From Begonia masoniana (lineage: Eukaryota > Streptophyta > Magnoliopsida > Cucurbitales > Begoniaceae), in contig CM039503.1 in NCBI GenBank assembly GCA_022432975.1, positions 54,372,466 to 54,436,465 of the forward strand: a stretch of DNA of 64,000 bases, in the 5' to 3' direction. This document shows positions 1-10,869 of the stretch, in pieces (position 1 is the stretch's first letter; the number at the start of each line of letters is the position of its first letter). The position numbers were made by a program, and so were the translations under genes. Under the pieces are notes generated by a model that saw only the letters and a program-made list of their open reading frames with translations, ran no database searches and was not told the origin of the DNA.

Positions 1-14
1 ACGTCACACCAGAG

Positions 15-1556
15 TTATTCTTTATATCCAAGGAACTGAATGGGTACCAAGCAACGTTCATTTACTGAAATAGAGGAAGAATCAATCCACGACACCTTGT
101 AAGGTCGAGGATGAGGTTCAGACTTCAATCCCAAACGTGTTACAGTTGTAACAGATACCGCGTTAACACAGCTACCGCTATCCACAATGATCTTGCAACC
201 CTTTTCATTGATTTTAATATATGTATGAAAGATTGAATGACGACGCCAATCCTCAACGTCCTTTTGGGGTTGGGTAAGTGTACATCTCACAACACTTAAT
301 CGGGGAGAGACAGAATGAGTAGGCAGTGTTCGGATACAGCCTACAAAGCTTTCATCATCCAAATCCTCAAACTCTTCAAGATTAGGTGCATAAATTTGTT
401 CTTCACTTGTCTCCCCAATTGCATCTTCACACTCTTGTAGGACTAAGTTTCGGCTAGGGCAGTGAGAAGAGATGTGACCAAAACCCTTACAGTTAAAACA
501 TTGTAAACGCGAAGAGCTTCTTGAATTGTCTATACTTTTTCCTTTATTTTCTCGCACTAAAGGGGTATTAGACGGTGGGGGTCCTAGGAGAGACTTAGGA
601 GGAATGAGAGGAATAGGGGTCGGGATTGAGGGAGGTCTATTGTCACTTCGTTTGCCATATGGTATTCTCGTAACTAGCTCAAAGTCTCGAACTAAAGAAT
701 ATGCATGATCTAGGGTAGTGACACCTCGAAGGATAAGTTCGCGTCTTAAGTCTTCTCTTAAACCTTGTCGAAATCTACTTAAAGTCATGGCCTCGTCTTC
801 CACAATTTGACTTCTCATTCGAAAATCATCAAATTGGTTAACGTATTCTGTGACTGGACGGTTGCCCTGGGTAAGGGCATTCCATTGGTCCAACAAATTA
901 CCCCGATAGGATTGGGGTAAATACTTCTCCTGAAGTCGCCGTTTCATTTCTTCCCAACTTTCGACAGGAGGTGCACCACGCCTTTCCAGGAGATCCTCAA
1001 CACTTTCCCAAAACAATTGGGCAGTACCAGATAATTTTAAACTGGCAAATTGAACTCGGCGAAGTTCTGGCACCCCATACCAAGCAAAGAAACGGTCCAT
1101 ATCTTTTACCCATTGAGTAAAAATGCGGGGATCTAGACAACCATCAAAAGTAGGTGCGTCTAATTTAATATTCCTAAAAAGTTGGTCATCCTGGTGTCTA
1201 AGAGCCGGTGATTCATGACGAAAGTGGTCTCGACCATTCTCGGTCATATTTCTATGTCGATGGTGATGTCGGCGAGTATCTTGCCGACGATTTTGGGGTC
1301 GATTGGGGAACACAACAGAGTTGTCAGAATCCGAAAGGTGAGAAATTTGTTCCACATTATTGACTCTATTTCCAAAGTCCCTATTTGTCTCACGATTAGT
1401 AGCTAACTCAGTTTGGATAGTAGCTAATTGTTCTTGGAATTGTTGTTGGTTGCTAAGTAATTGTGCTACTTGTTTGGATAGGACATCAAGTGGGGAAGGA
1501 TCCATATCTACGATACTAGATTTAGACGAAACCTGACGACCACTACGTAACTGCAT
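15..1556 (-). CDS. Gag with start of retropepsin domain (Ty3/gypsy)
   Basis: A 513-residue ORF from the retrotransposon. The N-terminal 60 residues are Gln/Asn-rich and probably helical. The retrotransposon gag domain spans about 130-295 (FDGCLDPRIFTQWV near 137, then an Arg/Leu-rich helical region). A CCHC zinc knuckle lies at about 353-366 (CFNCKGFGHISSHC). An aspartic-protease active site IVDSGS lies near 457. The frame ends with TAA at 15-17, inside the protease domain, directly before residues (LWCD) that continue the family pattern in the same frame, so this looks like a nonsense mutation rather than a natural gag end. Gag would package the element RNA; the protease would mature the polyprotein. 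Confidence 0.85.
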   Translation of the reverse strand: MQLRSGRQVSSKSSIVDMDPSPLDVLSKQVAQLLSNQQQFQEQLATIQTELATNRETNRDFGNRVNNVEQISHLSDSDNSVVFPNRPQNRRQDTRRHHHRHRNMTENGRDHFRHESPALRHQDDQLFRNIKLDAPTFDGCLDPRIFTQWVKDMDRFFAWYGVPELRRVQFASLKLSGTAQLFWESVEDLLERRGAPPVESWEEMKRRLQEKYLPQSYRGNLLDQWNALTQGNRPVTEYVNQFDDFRMRSQIVEDEAMTLSRFRQGLREDLRRELILRGVTTLDHAYSLVRDFELVTRIPYGKRSDNRPPSIPTPIPLIPPKSLLGPPPSNTPLVRENKGKSIDNSRSSSRLQCFNCKGFGHISSHCPSRNLVLQECEDAIGETSEEQIYAPNLEEFEDLDDESFVGCIRTLPTHSVSPRLSVVRCTLTQPQKDVEDWRRHSIFHTYIKINEKGCKIIVDSGSCVNAVSVTTVTRLGLKSEPHPRPYKVSWIDSSSISVNERCLVPIQFLGYKE

Positions 1557-2600
1557 GCAATGTTTCTAAATAAGGGAAATGTAGAGATCAATAAACTTCG
1601 TGATTTGCATGGAGAGATCAATAAGTAAATATTACTAGCAATAAATAATATTTACTACAACCAGACTAACAAAACGACACGTAAAATTTTGTTGTTGATT
1701 TTTTTTTTTTTTTTAACAATTATGTTGACTCTAATAAAGCAACCACGAAATATTAATATTTTAAAATAATAAAACGAAAGCCCAAAATTACACCGCAAAA
1801 TTTTCACAACAAAAATTGATTATCAATATGAACGGAAAATTTTAATGGTTGAATGTGAAATAATCAACAGTGATTAAATCAAATATTAGGGTGCAGGATC
1901 AGATGTAAATAGGGTGGATTAAATATCGGATGTAATACTGAGGCATGCCACAATGACTGAAATGGAGATGATAATGAAACGTTAGAAGTCACAACACAAA
2001 GGACAGTATTGAAGCTAAATTTAGGAACAATAAGCATTAAACTAATAAAAGGGGAACAGAAACTCCCTGTTTTGTTTGGCCGAGAACGAACAGCGCAGCA
2101 ACCCGAGCAGCGAAGAGGAGAGGACTCGGCGGACCAGAATCGCGGGGAGCGGCGTAGGCGACGGAAGGCGGTGCACTTCGGCGAACAGTAAAGTCGCAGT
2201 CCTCTCAGTCCAGAAACCAGTAGGCAGAGTCGCGAACAAACACACGAAGCAGACGACCCGACCAGAAATCGGGAGGCGAGGTACAGCGTATGCTGTGCGG
2301 CGAAGAACCGAGATCAGAGTTTGCGAAACCCGACAAGAAATCAAGAGGCAAGGTGCGCCCGAGGCCATTCAGCAAGAAATCGGAGTTTTCTGATCTTTGT
2401 TGTGATGCTCTGTGGTTCAGGACACAGGAAATCTCTGATTCTGGAAGTGAACAAACCGGACAGAAACCAAAGTTGAAACCCGATTAACGAAGCTGAGTAA
2501 CAGTGCTATGAACAGTACCCGAACACTACAACAGAGCGAATAACAGCAGAGAAAAGAAAAAGTGCCCAGAATCAATTGTTTGAGAAAACAATTGATGTTT
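1557..2600 (-). other. Retrotransposon 5' leader (untranslated)
   Basis: About 1 kb between the primer-binding site and gag. It includes a GC-richer stretch at about 2080-2480 that is open in several frames on both strands (for example 2042-2368 minus and 2076-2393 plus). None of these reads like a known protein, and the openness follows from base composition. The rest is AT-rich. Confidence 0.6.
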
Positions 2601-2613
2601 GGCTCTGATACCA
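2601..2613 (-). other. tRNA-iMet primer-binding site
   Basis: On the minus strand this reads TGGTATCAGAGCC, the standard complement of the 3' end of plant initiator methionine tRNA used to prime reverse transcription. It lies 4 bases inside the LTR end, the usual position. Confidence 0.9.
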
Positions 2614-2617
2614 AATT

Positions 2618-2992
2618 TGATGCAGCGGGAATATTAGAAAGAAATATAGCTTTAAGATAGGAGAAGAAAAGGAGAATAGGGGGGGAAAGATTAGAGCAGA
2701 AAAAGAGAGGAAGAAGAAGCTAAAAGCTGAGAAGAAATTCGGGGACAGAGGAGGGGAGAAATATCAGAAAGGGAGATTGGAAGAGACAGGAGATTTCACC
2801 GAAAACTCATTCATTTTTTTTATCATTCATCAACTGACATTCAAGATTACAAAACTTGATTTAAATAGAAAAACAACATGAGAAGTTTGAAAGACAATAT
2901 ACTTAATGAACCATTAAGCAAATACAAAAAACCACAAAATACCACTAAAAACTATAATAATAAATACCACAAAATAAATGATGTCCACATCA
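2618..2992 (-). repeat. 5' LTR of the Ty3/gypsy element (375 bp)
   Basis: Bounded on the plus strand by TGATGCAGC at 2618 and ACATCA at 2992, giving the inverted TGATG...CATCA termini expected of an LTR, and abutting the primer-binding site. A TTTAAATAG-type TATA-like stretch lies near 2860. The right-hand boundary is inferred from the terminal dinucleotide because the partner LTR is outside the window. Confidence 0.75.
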
Positions 2993-3617
2993 CTATGCCA
3001 CGGTGAGTTACGAATAAATATACTCTCCCAGTTAAATAGCCTAGCGTTTCAACATCCACAATTCCCTGTATCACAATTCAAAACACAAATATGAGCTGAT
3101 TTGAGGGCAAGTGTGGATGCAAGACAGAGAGAATAAATATGTAAACATATATATTTTGAAGATAGGGAGCCATCGAACCCTTCCAACTGCTTCACCCAGG
3201 GGGATTTTCTTTACTGTGTTACCAGACATTTGTTCTTCTCTTGGAAACATCAAAAACTCGAAATTTGCAACATCGGAGAATTTTGGGTGAGACTCGTCTT
3301 CTGGATCAACAAAACGCTCAATCTCTGCTAGTGTGAACTCCGGACTCTAAGAAGACCTTGACGAGGAGATATCTAATTTAAATATATAAAGGAGTATTAG
3401 TTATAGCTTAACGGTAAATTAAGAAATAAACTTTACTAAAAGAAATTTATAGTACTCAAAATGCTAAAGAGAAAATAAAATATGGTTAATTATAACATTT
3501 TTGAGCACATAATCGCTTCATATTAGGTTTATGCAAAAAAGATGCAGAATCTCGTTCCTAAAAGCTTGAACAATTTGTGCTGCGGCAAAAGGAAGTTTGT
3601 TCCCATTGTAACAGTAC
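2993..3617. other. Intergenic, no recognisable gene
   Basis: AT-rich sequence with short open frames only (for example 3071-3253 minus, 60 codons, no recognisable domain). No RNA gene or repeat structure was seen. Confidence 0.5.
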
Positions 3618-5828
3618 TGTCGCGACCTGAAGACGGAACTAACAGAACGCCAAGTCGGGCGACCCGATCACTTAGCCCAAGACTTAGTTCGCAGCGAAAG
3701 ACTTGAACATTAAATCAAAAGCTAAATCCACATAATGACTACAAATATAATAGTACGATAAAAAAAATAACAGTTCAATAATGTTTACGAGTTCATATCC
3801 AAAACCAATAAACTACTACAATTCCAACTAAAGTTAAGTCATCATCATAAATTCAACTAAACACTCAAATGCATAAAGAAATAAGTAAAGCTAACAGCTC
3901 CCAAGCTTCAAGTACTCACTGCTCTTGTTCTTTTTTGGAAATGGGAGAGGGTCGTTGGGGTGAATGACTAACTGAGTAGGAATGTTATATTAAATGCATG
4001 TAAAACTTCTTTTATTTTTTCTTTCAAAACATGATGAGATAACAAAATAGTTTTCAAAACATCGCTTTATTGAAAACTCATTTTCACCATTTAAGGAAAA
4101 CAGACTCTACCAGCCAACAATGAATCATTAAGTAAAACATTTGTCGCATACATAGACGACTATACGAAAATATGTCATCATTGTACATTTCACTTTAAAA
4201 TCATCTCAATGAAAAATGAAGGTCACTTAAGGACCCCTCTAGCACATAAACACAGAAACACTGGGATTGAAGTCCAGCAACACCTCATGAGTCAAAAAGA
4301 AGAATCAAGCAACGTGCGATCTAAATATCAAGGCATGTTACCCGGGTTGTCGGTGAAAGATGGTCACCTACGAAGCAACCTATATAATCGATAATAAACA
4401 AAGAATAATACCCTGATGAGGTTTAGGGATTCGAAACCCAAAAAGCACATCATCATCCCCCTACCCATTTCGTGGCGTACATATAAGACAACCTTCAAGC
4501 AACAAAATGTCTACTAAGATGTCCTCCTGATACTTTGACGTCAAGACCGTCCAAAGTATCACGAGAATCCATCATCTATCACTACAATAATAAAATCATG
4601 CATCAATGGTAAACGTGTAAATCATACATATATATATACACTTAAGATTGACGTGTTGGCAACCAGGCTCTGTCAGGTTTTCATGGGTGATAGCTCACAA
4701 AAATAAGGTTTTCTTAAAAATCATGCAATGCAATGCAAATAACATAAAACTCATACATTTACGTCGAGCACTCCTTCTTCCAACTGGAGGCGCAACCTCA
4801 GCAATTGACTCGAAATCCTTGAAGTCGTCTGAGCCTAACATAAAACCAAAGTTAAGATTATCCAACTTAACACTAAAGGGAGACACTATGATTGGTCCTA
4901 AATCGGGACTAGGAACTAAATCCTTAATACTATATGAGGAACAGGTCGACACTTTATGAGGGACCAGTCGACACTTATAAGTGGTGGTCGACCCACCGGT
5001 CAACACTCAGAACAGTCGAGTTGCCCGCAGTCGACACTTCATCATATCGGTCGACACCTTAAGCTCTCGAGTTCCAACTCAAAATGAACTAGTGGTCGGC
5101 ACGTCATCCACAAGTGTCAACACTAGCTTGGTCGACACTTCATCTGAAGTGTCGACACTCCAAACTCTCAGCTCGAAATGAACTGACGGTCAACAGCTCC
5201 TTCTCTCAGCCTACAACAAGCTAGCGGTCGACGCTTCCGTCAAAATGTCAGACACTTGAAGCTTTTTGTTTTCAACGTCGGGTTTGAAGTGTCGACCGAC
5301 GTCCACAGCGGTCGACATTTGGGCAATTTCCAGCAACGGGAAGTCATGAAAAACGCTCTCCCTCGCCGCTTCTCACCTCCAAACGGCGATTAAACTTGCA
5401 TATACTCTAAATACCCTAATATAGCCAGAAAGATCGAATAAAATCGAGCTCCATTGCTCGTATCCCCAAACTAAAACCTAAATTTCAAACATAAAAATGG
5501 AAAGAAAATGCTTACCAATAATCAAAGTCTCTTCACAAAAGGTGATCATCAGAGTTGCACGAGCACATTCTTGGCCTAAGAGCACAGTGACTAAACAAAC
5601 ACGACAATTTCTCCCTCTTCTCTCTATGTCAGTTGCACAATGAAGGAATAGGGTTTCCCAAATCCTATTTCAATCAAATTTTCTTATTTACGGATTTGCC
5701 CCAACATTTTATAAATTTACAAAATTTACCCAAACATTAAATTGAACAAAAATACTTAAAAATACCAGTTTTTACGAGTACAAAATCTTTAAAATTGACA
5801 TATATGCCTTGTTCAGTTTCAGGGCGCA
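3618..5828. repeat. Probable solo LTR of a Ty3/gypsy (Tekay/Del-like) element
   Basis: Begins with TGTCGCGACC and ends near a TTTCAGGGCGCA stretch, the style of start and end seen in long LTRs of Tekay/Del elements. It contains no coding domain and is about 2.2 kb long, in range for that group. The last third is C-rich then AT-rich, as in such LTRs. No clear 5-bp target duplication was found, so the ends may be eroded. Orientation is undecided because the termini are near-palindromic. Confidence 0.45.
4940..5320. repeat. Cluster of GTCGAC-core degenerate repeats
   Basis: Ten exact GTCGAC hexamers occur in about 380 bp, most in the context (G/A)GTCGACACTT, with further one-base variants such as GTCAACACT and GTCGGCAC. 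They are spaced irregularly (about 20-60 bp) and occur in both sense and partly inverted contexts. The cluster lies inside the probable solo LTR. Confidence 0.7.
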
Positions 5829-6044
5829 TGTATCTGCAACAAGAATCAACATGTGAATTGTGCATCCATTTCAAATTGTTTCAAATTAGTAACAGATTCA
5901 TGGCTATTGCGGCGAAGTAGGAAGGAGCATCGCAACTTTTCTCCCTGCTAAACTGCAGTGACAAAGGTAGAACTCAATATTCAAGAAGTCTTAGAATTTA
6001 CGTCTCAAACGTCGACAAGTCAAACTAAATACACACACACTCAC

Positions 6045-7522
6045 CCAGGGTTCAGACCAGATGGACCAATAGATGTTCGAAACATTAAGTTGAATGGATA
6101 AGGGGCAGACAATGGGTTCTTTGTTTCTGGTGCTGTAATTCCATACTCCTTAATCTTTGCACCTAAATCTTCAGCTGAGTGGTCATCCAAGACAGCAAGT
6201 ACATGTTTTAGCTAGGCTTCTTTCTCAGAAGTGATAGGAGTTCTTTCTGGAGTTTCTCATTCCAAAAATCCTTAATCAAGTGATCAGCACGGAAGCAGGT
6301 CCCAGTTTTCTCATCTTTAACCATAAGGTCTGTGAATTTATCAACATGAACAGAAGCCTTCAGAACAACCTCTGGTGTGACACAGGGGCAGTCAACTTCC
6401 AACATATTTTCTTCGAGAACAAAATGCCATAAAAAAAATAAACTACGGTCACGGGAAGCCTCCAAACTTGGGGACCGAAGAAGAAACATTCAGCAAGGGG
6501 CCCTAGGTCAGAGATGACAAACTATCCATTGGAATGGATATTTAACAAAACGCTACAGTTTAATATTTCCTTTCTTTATTTTACCATTGTTTTACTCGTC
6601 TTCCCACGTAAATGTTGCAAGTGAGTGGTGCATAATAGGCAGAGCAAGGGAAGTGAAAGGTGTGGAATTGGTTGTAAAATTCTCCCCCTTCCTCTGCAAC
6701 TCAACTTCTTTTTCCCTCTTTTCCTTTTCTCAGGTGGACCTCTATGTTTTCACTGTTATTTCCTTAGTCTGAATTTTAAGTAATCCGCAGTACTTTATAG
6801 AAAACTTCACCTGTTAGTTCCCTCTTGTTCTCCGATCTCATACCGACTATGTTAAAGAAATTTTAGATTGTCTATAGCAAAAGACATTATCCTACACTCC
6901 GTATCATAATAAACAGCCTTCACCAAGCAATTCATTCAGTCAAAATGCTCATCTCACACTCTACTTCTTCATTACCTTCAAACATCTACAGACAGCGGTT
7001 GTGCATATATAAAATCGTAAACAATTGGTTAAATCACACCACCACTATAGCCCGATTCAGCAAGTTATTGTGGAAAACTAAAATTCAAAAACTAAAAGTG
7101 ATCATTTCCACTTCGAAATTAAGCTAGAAGAAGATAATAGGGCAAACCTGACATCAGAACGCAAGGACATTGGACTTAACGGCGCAACCTGGAGGCCCAT
7201 AATCGTATAATCCAGCAACCCCGCTATAAATCTTAAACGCTGGAATATAAAACAAACGCCGTTCTAGAGTATTAGCCACCGTTTGACGAAACGCTTCCCT
7301 ACTAACAGAGCCATCACCCCCCGCGCCAGCAATGATCGCTCGCAATTGCCTCTCAACCGAAGTTTTTTCGAGCTTCAACGCATTCAAGGCATCCATCGCA
7401 GCGACAACTTCGGGCTTGGTAGCACCGGCCGCTATCAGAGCTCTCACGGCGTTGCCTTGAGCGTCGACAGCTGACTGCTTTTCAGCTAAAGCATTACGAA
7501 GCAATTCCTCAGTTGCTGCCAC
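6045..7522 (-). pseudogene. Glycyl-tRNA synthetase fragment, two exons, disabled
   Basis: Exon 1 (7522-7148) encodes the WHEP-like helical hairpin and the start of the class II core (NTLERRLFYIPAFKIYSG, YDYGPPGCAVKSNV). Exon 2 (6426-6045) continues with [19 protein letters not shown] and [19 protein letters not shown], ending at a good GT donor. This is the plant cytosolic/mitochondrial GlyRS. Four lesions are visible: TGA in place of the conserved Trp at the end of exon 1 (7154-7156); GG in place of the AG acceptor before exon 2 (6427-6428); a one-base frameshift near 6240; and TAG in place of a Glu codon near 6213. No later exons (motif 2, motif 3, anticodon domain) follow. The intron is kept, so this is a truncated duplicate, not a processed copy. 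Confidence 0.9.
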
Positions 7523-8018
7523 GGGAACGAAGCTTCAACAATAGACAGGGAGTTGACGAAAACTGTGTTGGTTTAAAATACTATAATTGCAATTAATAAA
7601 ATATTTTTATTTTTTTATAATTTATTATATTATATTAATAAAAAATAATATTTATGACATCATTAATTAAAAAGAAAAAATAAAAAATTAATAATATTAT
7701 TATATTTACTATTTATTTATACTTCTATTTTTAATTTATTCATTCATCAAACATTGATCTAAGGTAATTAATCATTTATTTTAATTATTTGTAATTGATT
7801 ATATTAATTATAAACATTAAAAATAAAATTATAAAAATTAAAAATTCACGCCTATTTACAACAACTCTCCTCAATTTTTGTTATAATCAAAATCAAGGCA
7901 CGAAATTGTCACATCTAAAGTTTTAATTTGATAGATTATGTCGCATTGAGATCCAATATTTAAGTTCGTCAAAATTTTGGAGAGGTAACAATTAAAGGCA
8001 CCTAATGATATATGATAG

Positions 8019-9217
8019 CGGTGTGCAAAACCCAGTTCGATTCGGTTTTGGAGAGGAATCGAACCGAACCGATCACCATTCGGTTTCGAAATAACCGAAC
8101 CGAAACGGGTCATGTAACCTGCAGGAACCGAATTGAAATCGAACCGAAAGTTTTGGTTCCGATTTCGGTTTTGATTCCTGTTCCAGTTCTGGTTCCGGTT
8201 CCGGTTCTACTTATATTATATTTGAATGTCAACGAGCATATTCTGTTTTCATATTCTTTTTTAATAGCAACTTTAGTGACTTGAAGAGTTTGAATAAGAC
8301 GATGCTCAGTGAGTTTTTTACTGCGTGGTCATCCTTCCTCCAATGGTTGTGGATGACGACTTAAGCAATCAATGAAAACTCTTTGCATCGAATCACGAGA
8401 CCTTGCAAACTCCGGGCGCCAAGTAAGCGACCATTGACCTCTTGTGGTTCCACCATCTTCAACGTCTACGAAGCTCCATAAAACCTTAAAATTTTCTTCT
8501 TTTCGACTTTCCCGTTTTTGGGAAGACTAGATGGCTGATTGCGAGCCGTTGCTCGGCCACCAAAGAGAGATTCCAGCGACTTACGACAAGCCCCCATGTG
8601 TCGCCTCTCTCGACATCTTTCGCGGCCTCTGTGTTTTTGTGAGCTCTGTCTTTCTCCATCTCTCTGAATATGTTTTTTGGTTGAGCTCTTTGTAAGCTCT
8701 GTCGTGAGAGAGTTTTTGCTATGTTTGGATGGGTGGAAGTGGATATTCAATGGCCAATTGTCTTTTCCTGTTAATGCCTGTGTTTGGTTACCTTGAAAAT
8801 TTGAAAAAAAAAAACGAAAGAACAACCTGAATCTCACTCTCCCAGTTCAGTGAAATTATTATAAGGAATTTCAGTTCTGTTTCTTATCCTATATGCTAAG
8901 TTTTTTAGCATCTTGTTTTGTTATCTTTTACCAAGTTATTTTTTATCAACCAAGTAGAGGAGAGAATATCTTCATTTTTGTTGTTTTTTCCTTCTTTTCC
9001 GTGCAACTGATCATTGTGTACTTGCATTGGTTGGTTGGTTGGTTCGGTTCGGTTTTGATCGGTTTTGACTGATCTAAACCGAAAGTCAAACCTACAAAGT
9101 CAGTTTCTACAAAAACAAACCGAAGTTCGGTTTCCAAATGCTCAAAACAGATCCGAACCGAACCGATTTTACCGGTTCCGATTTGATTCATCAGTCATGG
9201 TTCGGTTTGCACACCCC
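8019..9217. mobile_element. Non-autonomous hAT-like element with a captured gene fragment
   Basis: The ends are inverted: left GGTGTGCAAAACC (from 8020), right the complement of GGGGTGTGCAAACC (to 9217). Both ends carry subterminal arrays of GAACCGAACCG-type motifs (8040-8200 and 9045-9200), typical of hAT elements. Flanks at 8012-8019 (ATGATAGC) and 9218-9225 (ATGATGTG) fit a worn 8-bp target duplication; the empty site in the copy at 10870-11212 reads TTGATAGG at that point. No transposase is present. The interior holds a host exon (8531-8638) and intron-like sequence. Boundaries are good to about 2 bp. Confidence 0.78.
8531..8638 (+). pseudogene. Captured first exon of a HGSNAT-like gene
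   Basis: ATG at 8531 opens 36 codons ending in CVASLDIFRGLCVF, the N-terminal signature of plant heparan-alpha-glucosaminide N-acetyltransferase-like membrane proteins (family pattern VASLDxFRGL). The exon ends at 8638 on a GTGAGC donor and is followed by intron-like sequence, but no second exon appears before the element's right end. In the intact family this segment leads into the first transmembrane helix. Here it is a transposon-borne fragment. Whether it is transcribed is unknown. Confidence 0.8.
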
Positions 9218-9594
9218 ATGATGTGTTGGAAAATGACAATTAGGCCCACATTCATATTCAAGTCCACAATCTCAATATGAAAGCCCAAATGAGCATATAG
9301 AAGAATAAGGCAAGGCCCATAACTTCAAATGTGACTTATTGATGCATATTATTTTTTATTTTAACAATTTATAACATGTAACGATGAGTTATTTTAAATA
9401 GGCATTAAATCAAATGTCACTGTCATTTGTATCTACTTTAATATAGGGTATTTATTAAAATAAAAATTCAAAGTATAGGTTCTTTTTCAAAAAAATCTTT
9501 AAATTTTCGATCCTAACCATTCAAATTTTAAACTATTAAAAACCTAACAAAACAAACTCTGTCGATTGGTCGATCTCCGTCTGTTCTCAAAAAA

Positions 9595-10075
9595 TGTCAT
9601 AGAACGGACGACCGTTCTACGATAAATGGTCGTCTGTTCTTTCTAGTGTCACGTGACACTTGACATGTCGGATCGGACATACAGGCTGGATGTAGACACC
9701 CTCTGTTGTACTTGCGGTGCACGGTGCTCAGGAACGGTTGGCTGTTTCTGGAGAACAGCCGACCGTTCTCATGCAAACAGCCGGCCATTCTGCGAGAACA
9801 ACCGACCGTTCCAGGATATTGACCCTCTGTTGGTAAACTAAAGGCGAAGAACAGTTGGACGTTCCACGAACACAACCGAACATTCTAGAGAACAGCCGAC
9901 CGTGTCTTGCTATTGACTCTCCGTATGGAGAAGAACGGTCAGACGTTATATAACAACAACAGATTGTTCTTATAGAACGGACGGCTGTTGCGGGCTATTG
10001 ACCATCTGTTCATAAAATTAGGGCTGAGAATGGAGGGTCGCCACCCCTAAACGACCGTCTGTTCCCCGATAGTTT
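9595..10075. repeat. GAACGG/CCGTTC motif array
   Basis: Many imperfect direct and inverted copies of a GAACGGTCGGCTGTTC-like unit, for example near 9600, 9735, 9760, 9800, 9890 and 9970, separated by non-repeated spacers. It lies directly upstream of the retroelement-type ORF fragment at 10309, so it is probably its LTR or leader. Confidence 0.65.
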
Positions 10076-10308
10076 ATATAGAAACAGACGCTAGAAACTC
10101 ATTCTCACCTTCGAAAATTCCTAAATTCTCTCAGCCCTTTTGCATTTTTTCTCAAAAATCCGATAGTTTTACGCTCCACCTTTTTTATTTGTCCATTATC
10201 AAGTGTTTTCATTGATTTTCAACCGAAATCCGACAAATCCGAGCCCTTGAATTTGCTAAAAAAAATTTCTAAAAATGTGACTGAATTGTTTGTCTATTTT
10301 TTACGAAC

Positions 10309-10760
10309 TTGACCTTTAGCGGGGGTTCAGGAATTATAAAGACGTACATCCTGGGTACAGAGATTGAGGTTACTCGAGAAAAGGTCAATGAGTTGATCGG
10401 GTTTGCCGGAGAAGAGGCAGAGAGATACTATCATGCCTCCCGGGACTATCCTTTTGTCGGATTAGACGAGGAAGTACAGTTCATGAGGAAAATTCATCGT
10501 AACTCTAACATTGCAGAGTTCGTGAAGCCAAGATCCAGAGATTTGAATCTCAGTGCTCGGGTCATTCACAACATGTTGTCTCACACCATCTTACCGCGAC
10601 ATGAATATAGAAATCTCGTGAGCTGTATGGATCTCTATGTCATGAAGAAGCTTTACAATGGGAGGTAGTTCAACCTCGGAGTTTTTATTTTAAGTCACAT
10701 TTGTGAGATCGGGCAGACACGCAACAAGAACCTGCCCTACGGCTCGTTGATATAGAAAAT
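10309..10760 (+). pseudogene. Plant retroelement protein fragment (Transposase_32-type)
   Basis: The frame reads TEIEVTREKVNELIGF, then RDLNLSARVIHNMLSHTILP and MDLYVMKKLYNGR, followed after a TAG at 10666-10668 by FNLGVFILSHI in the same frame. This order is typical of the 'putative plant transposon protein' domain found in plant LTR elements. The in-frame stop and the lack of neighbouring domains mark it as dead. Assignment is by pattern memory only. Confidence 0.6.
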
Positions 10761-10869
10761 CGTCTAGCGATTTTAGATTGAGCTCCCTTCTGGAGAGCAT
10801 TATAGAGTAAATGTAGTATTACTATTTTGCATTCCGTATAAATTGGACATTCAAATCATTAAAAAATCA

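Larger units (their letters stand above)
1..2992 (-). mobile_element. Ty3/gypsy LTR retrotransposon, 5' portion
   Basis: Read on the minus strand, the order is LTR (2992-2618), a primer-binding site complementary to initiator tRNA-Met (2613-2601), a 1 kb leader, then a gag ORF (from 1556) that runs into the start of the aspartic protease at the window edge. The rest of pol and the 3' LTR lie outside. Gag type, CCHC knuckle and PBS fit the Ty3/gypsy superfamily. A chromovirus-like affiliation is likely from the gag pattern but unproven without reverse transcriptase or a chromodomain. The element looks fairly young because gag is open for 513 codons, but a stop interrupts the protease. Confidence 0.88.
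7840..9376. repeat. Repeat copy A (split by the hAT-like insertion)
   Basis: About 180 bp at 7840-8018 and about 155 bp at 9218-9376 match, in order and orientation, the continuous repeat copy at 10870-11212. Shared stretches include CACGAAATTGTCACATCTAA, GGAGAGGTAACAATTAAAGG and GATGCATATTATTTTTTATT. The two halves are separated by 1.2 kb of inserted DNA. Confidence 0.85.

Noticed and set aside
2042..2393. Overlapping open frames on both strands in the retrotransposon leader
   Set aside because: Open in several frames because the stretch is GC-rich; no recognisable protein pattern, and a leader is expected here.
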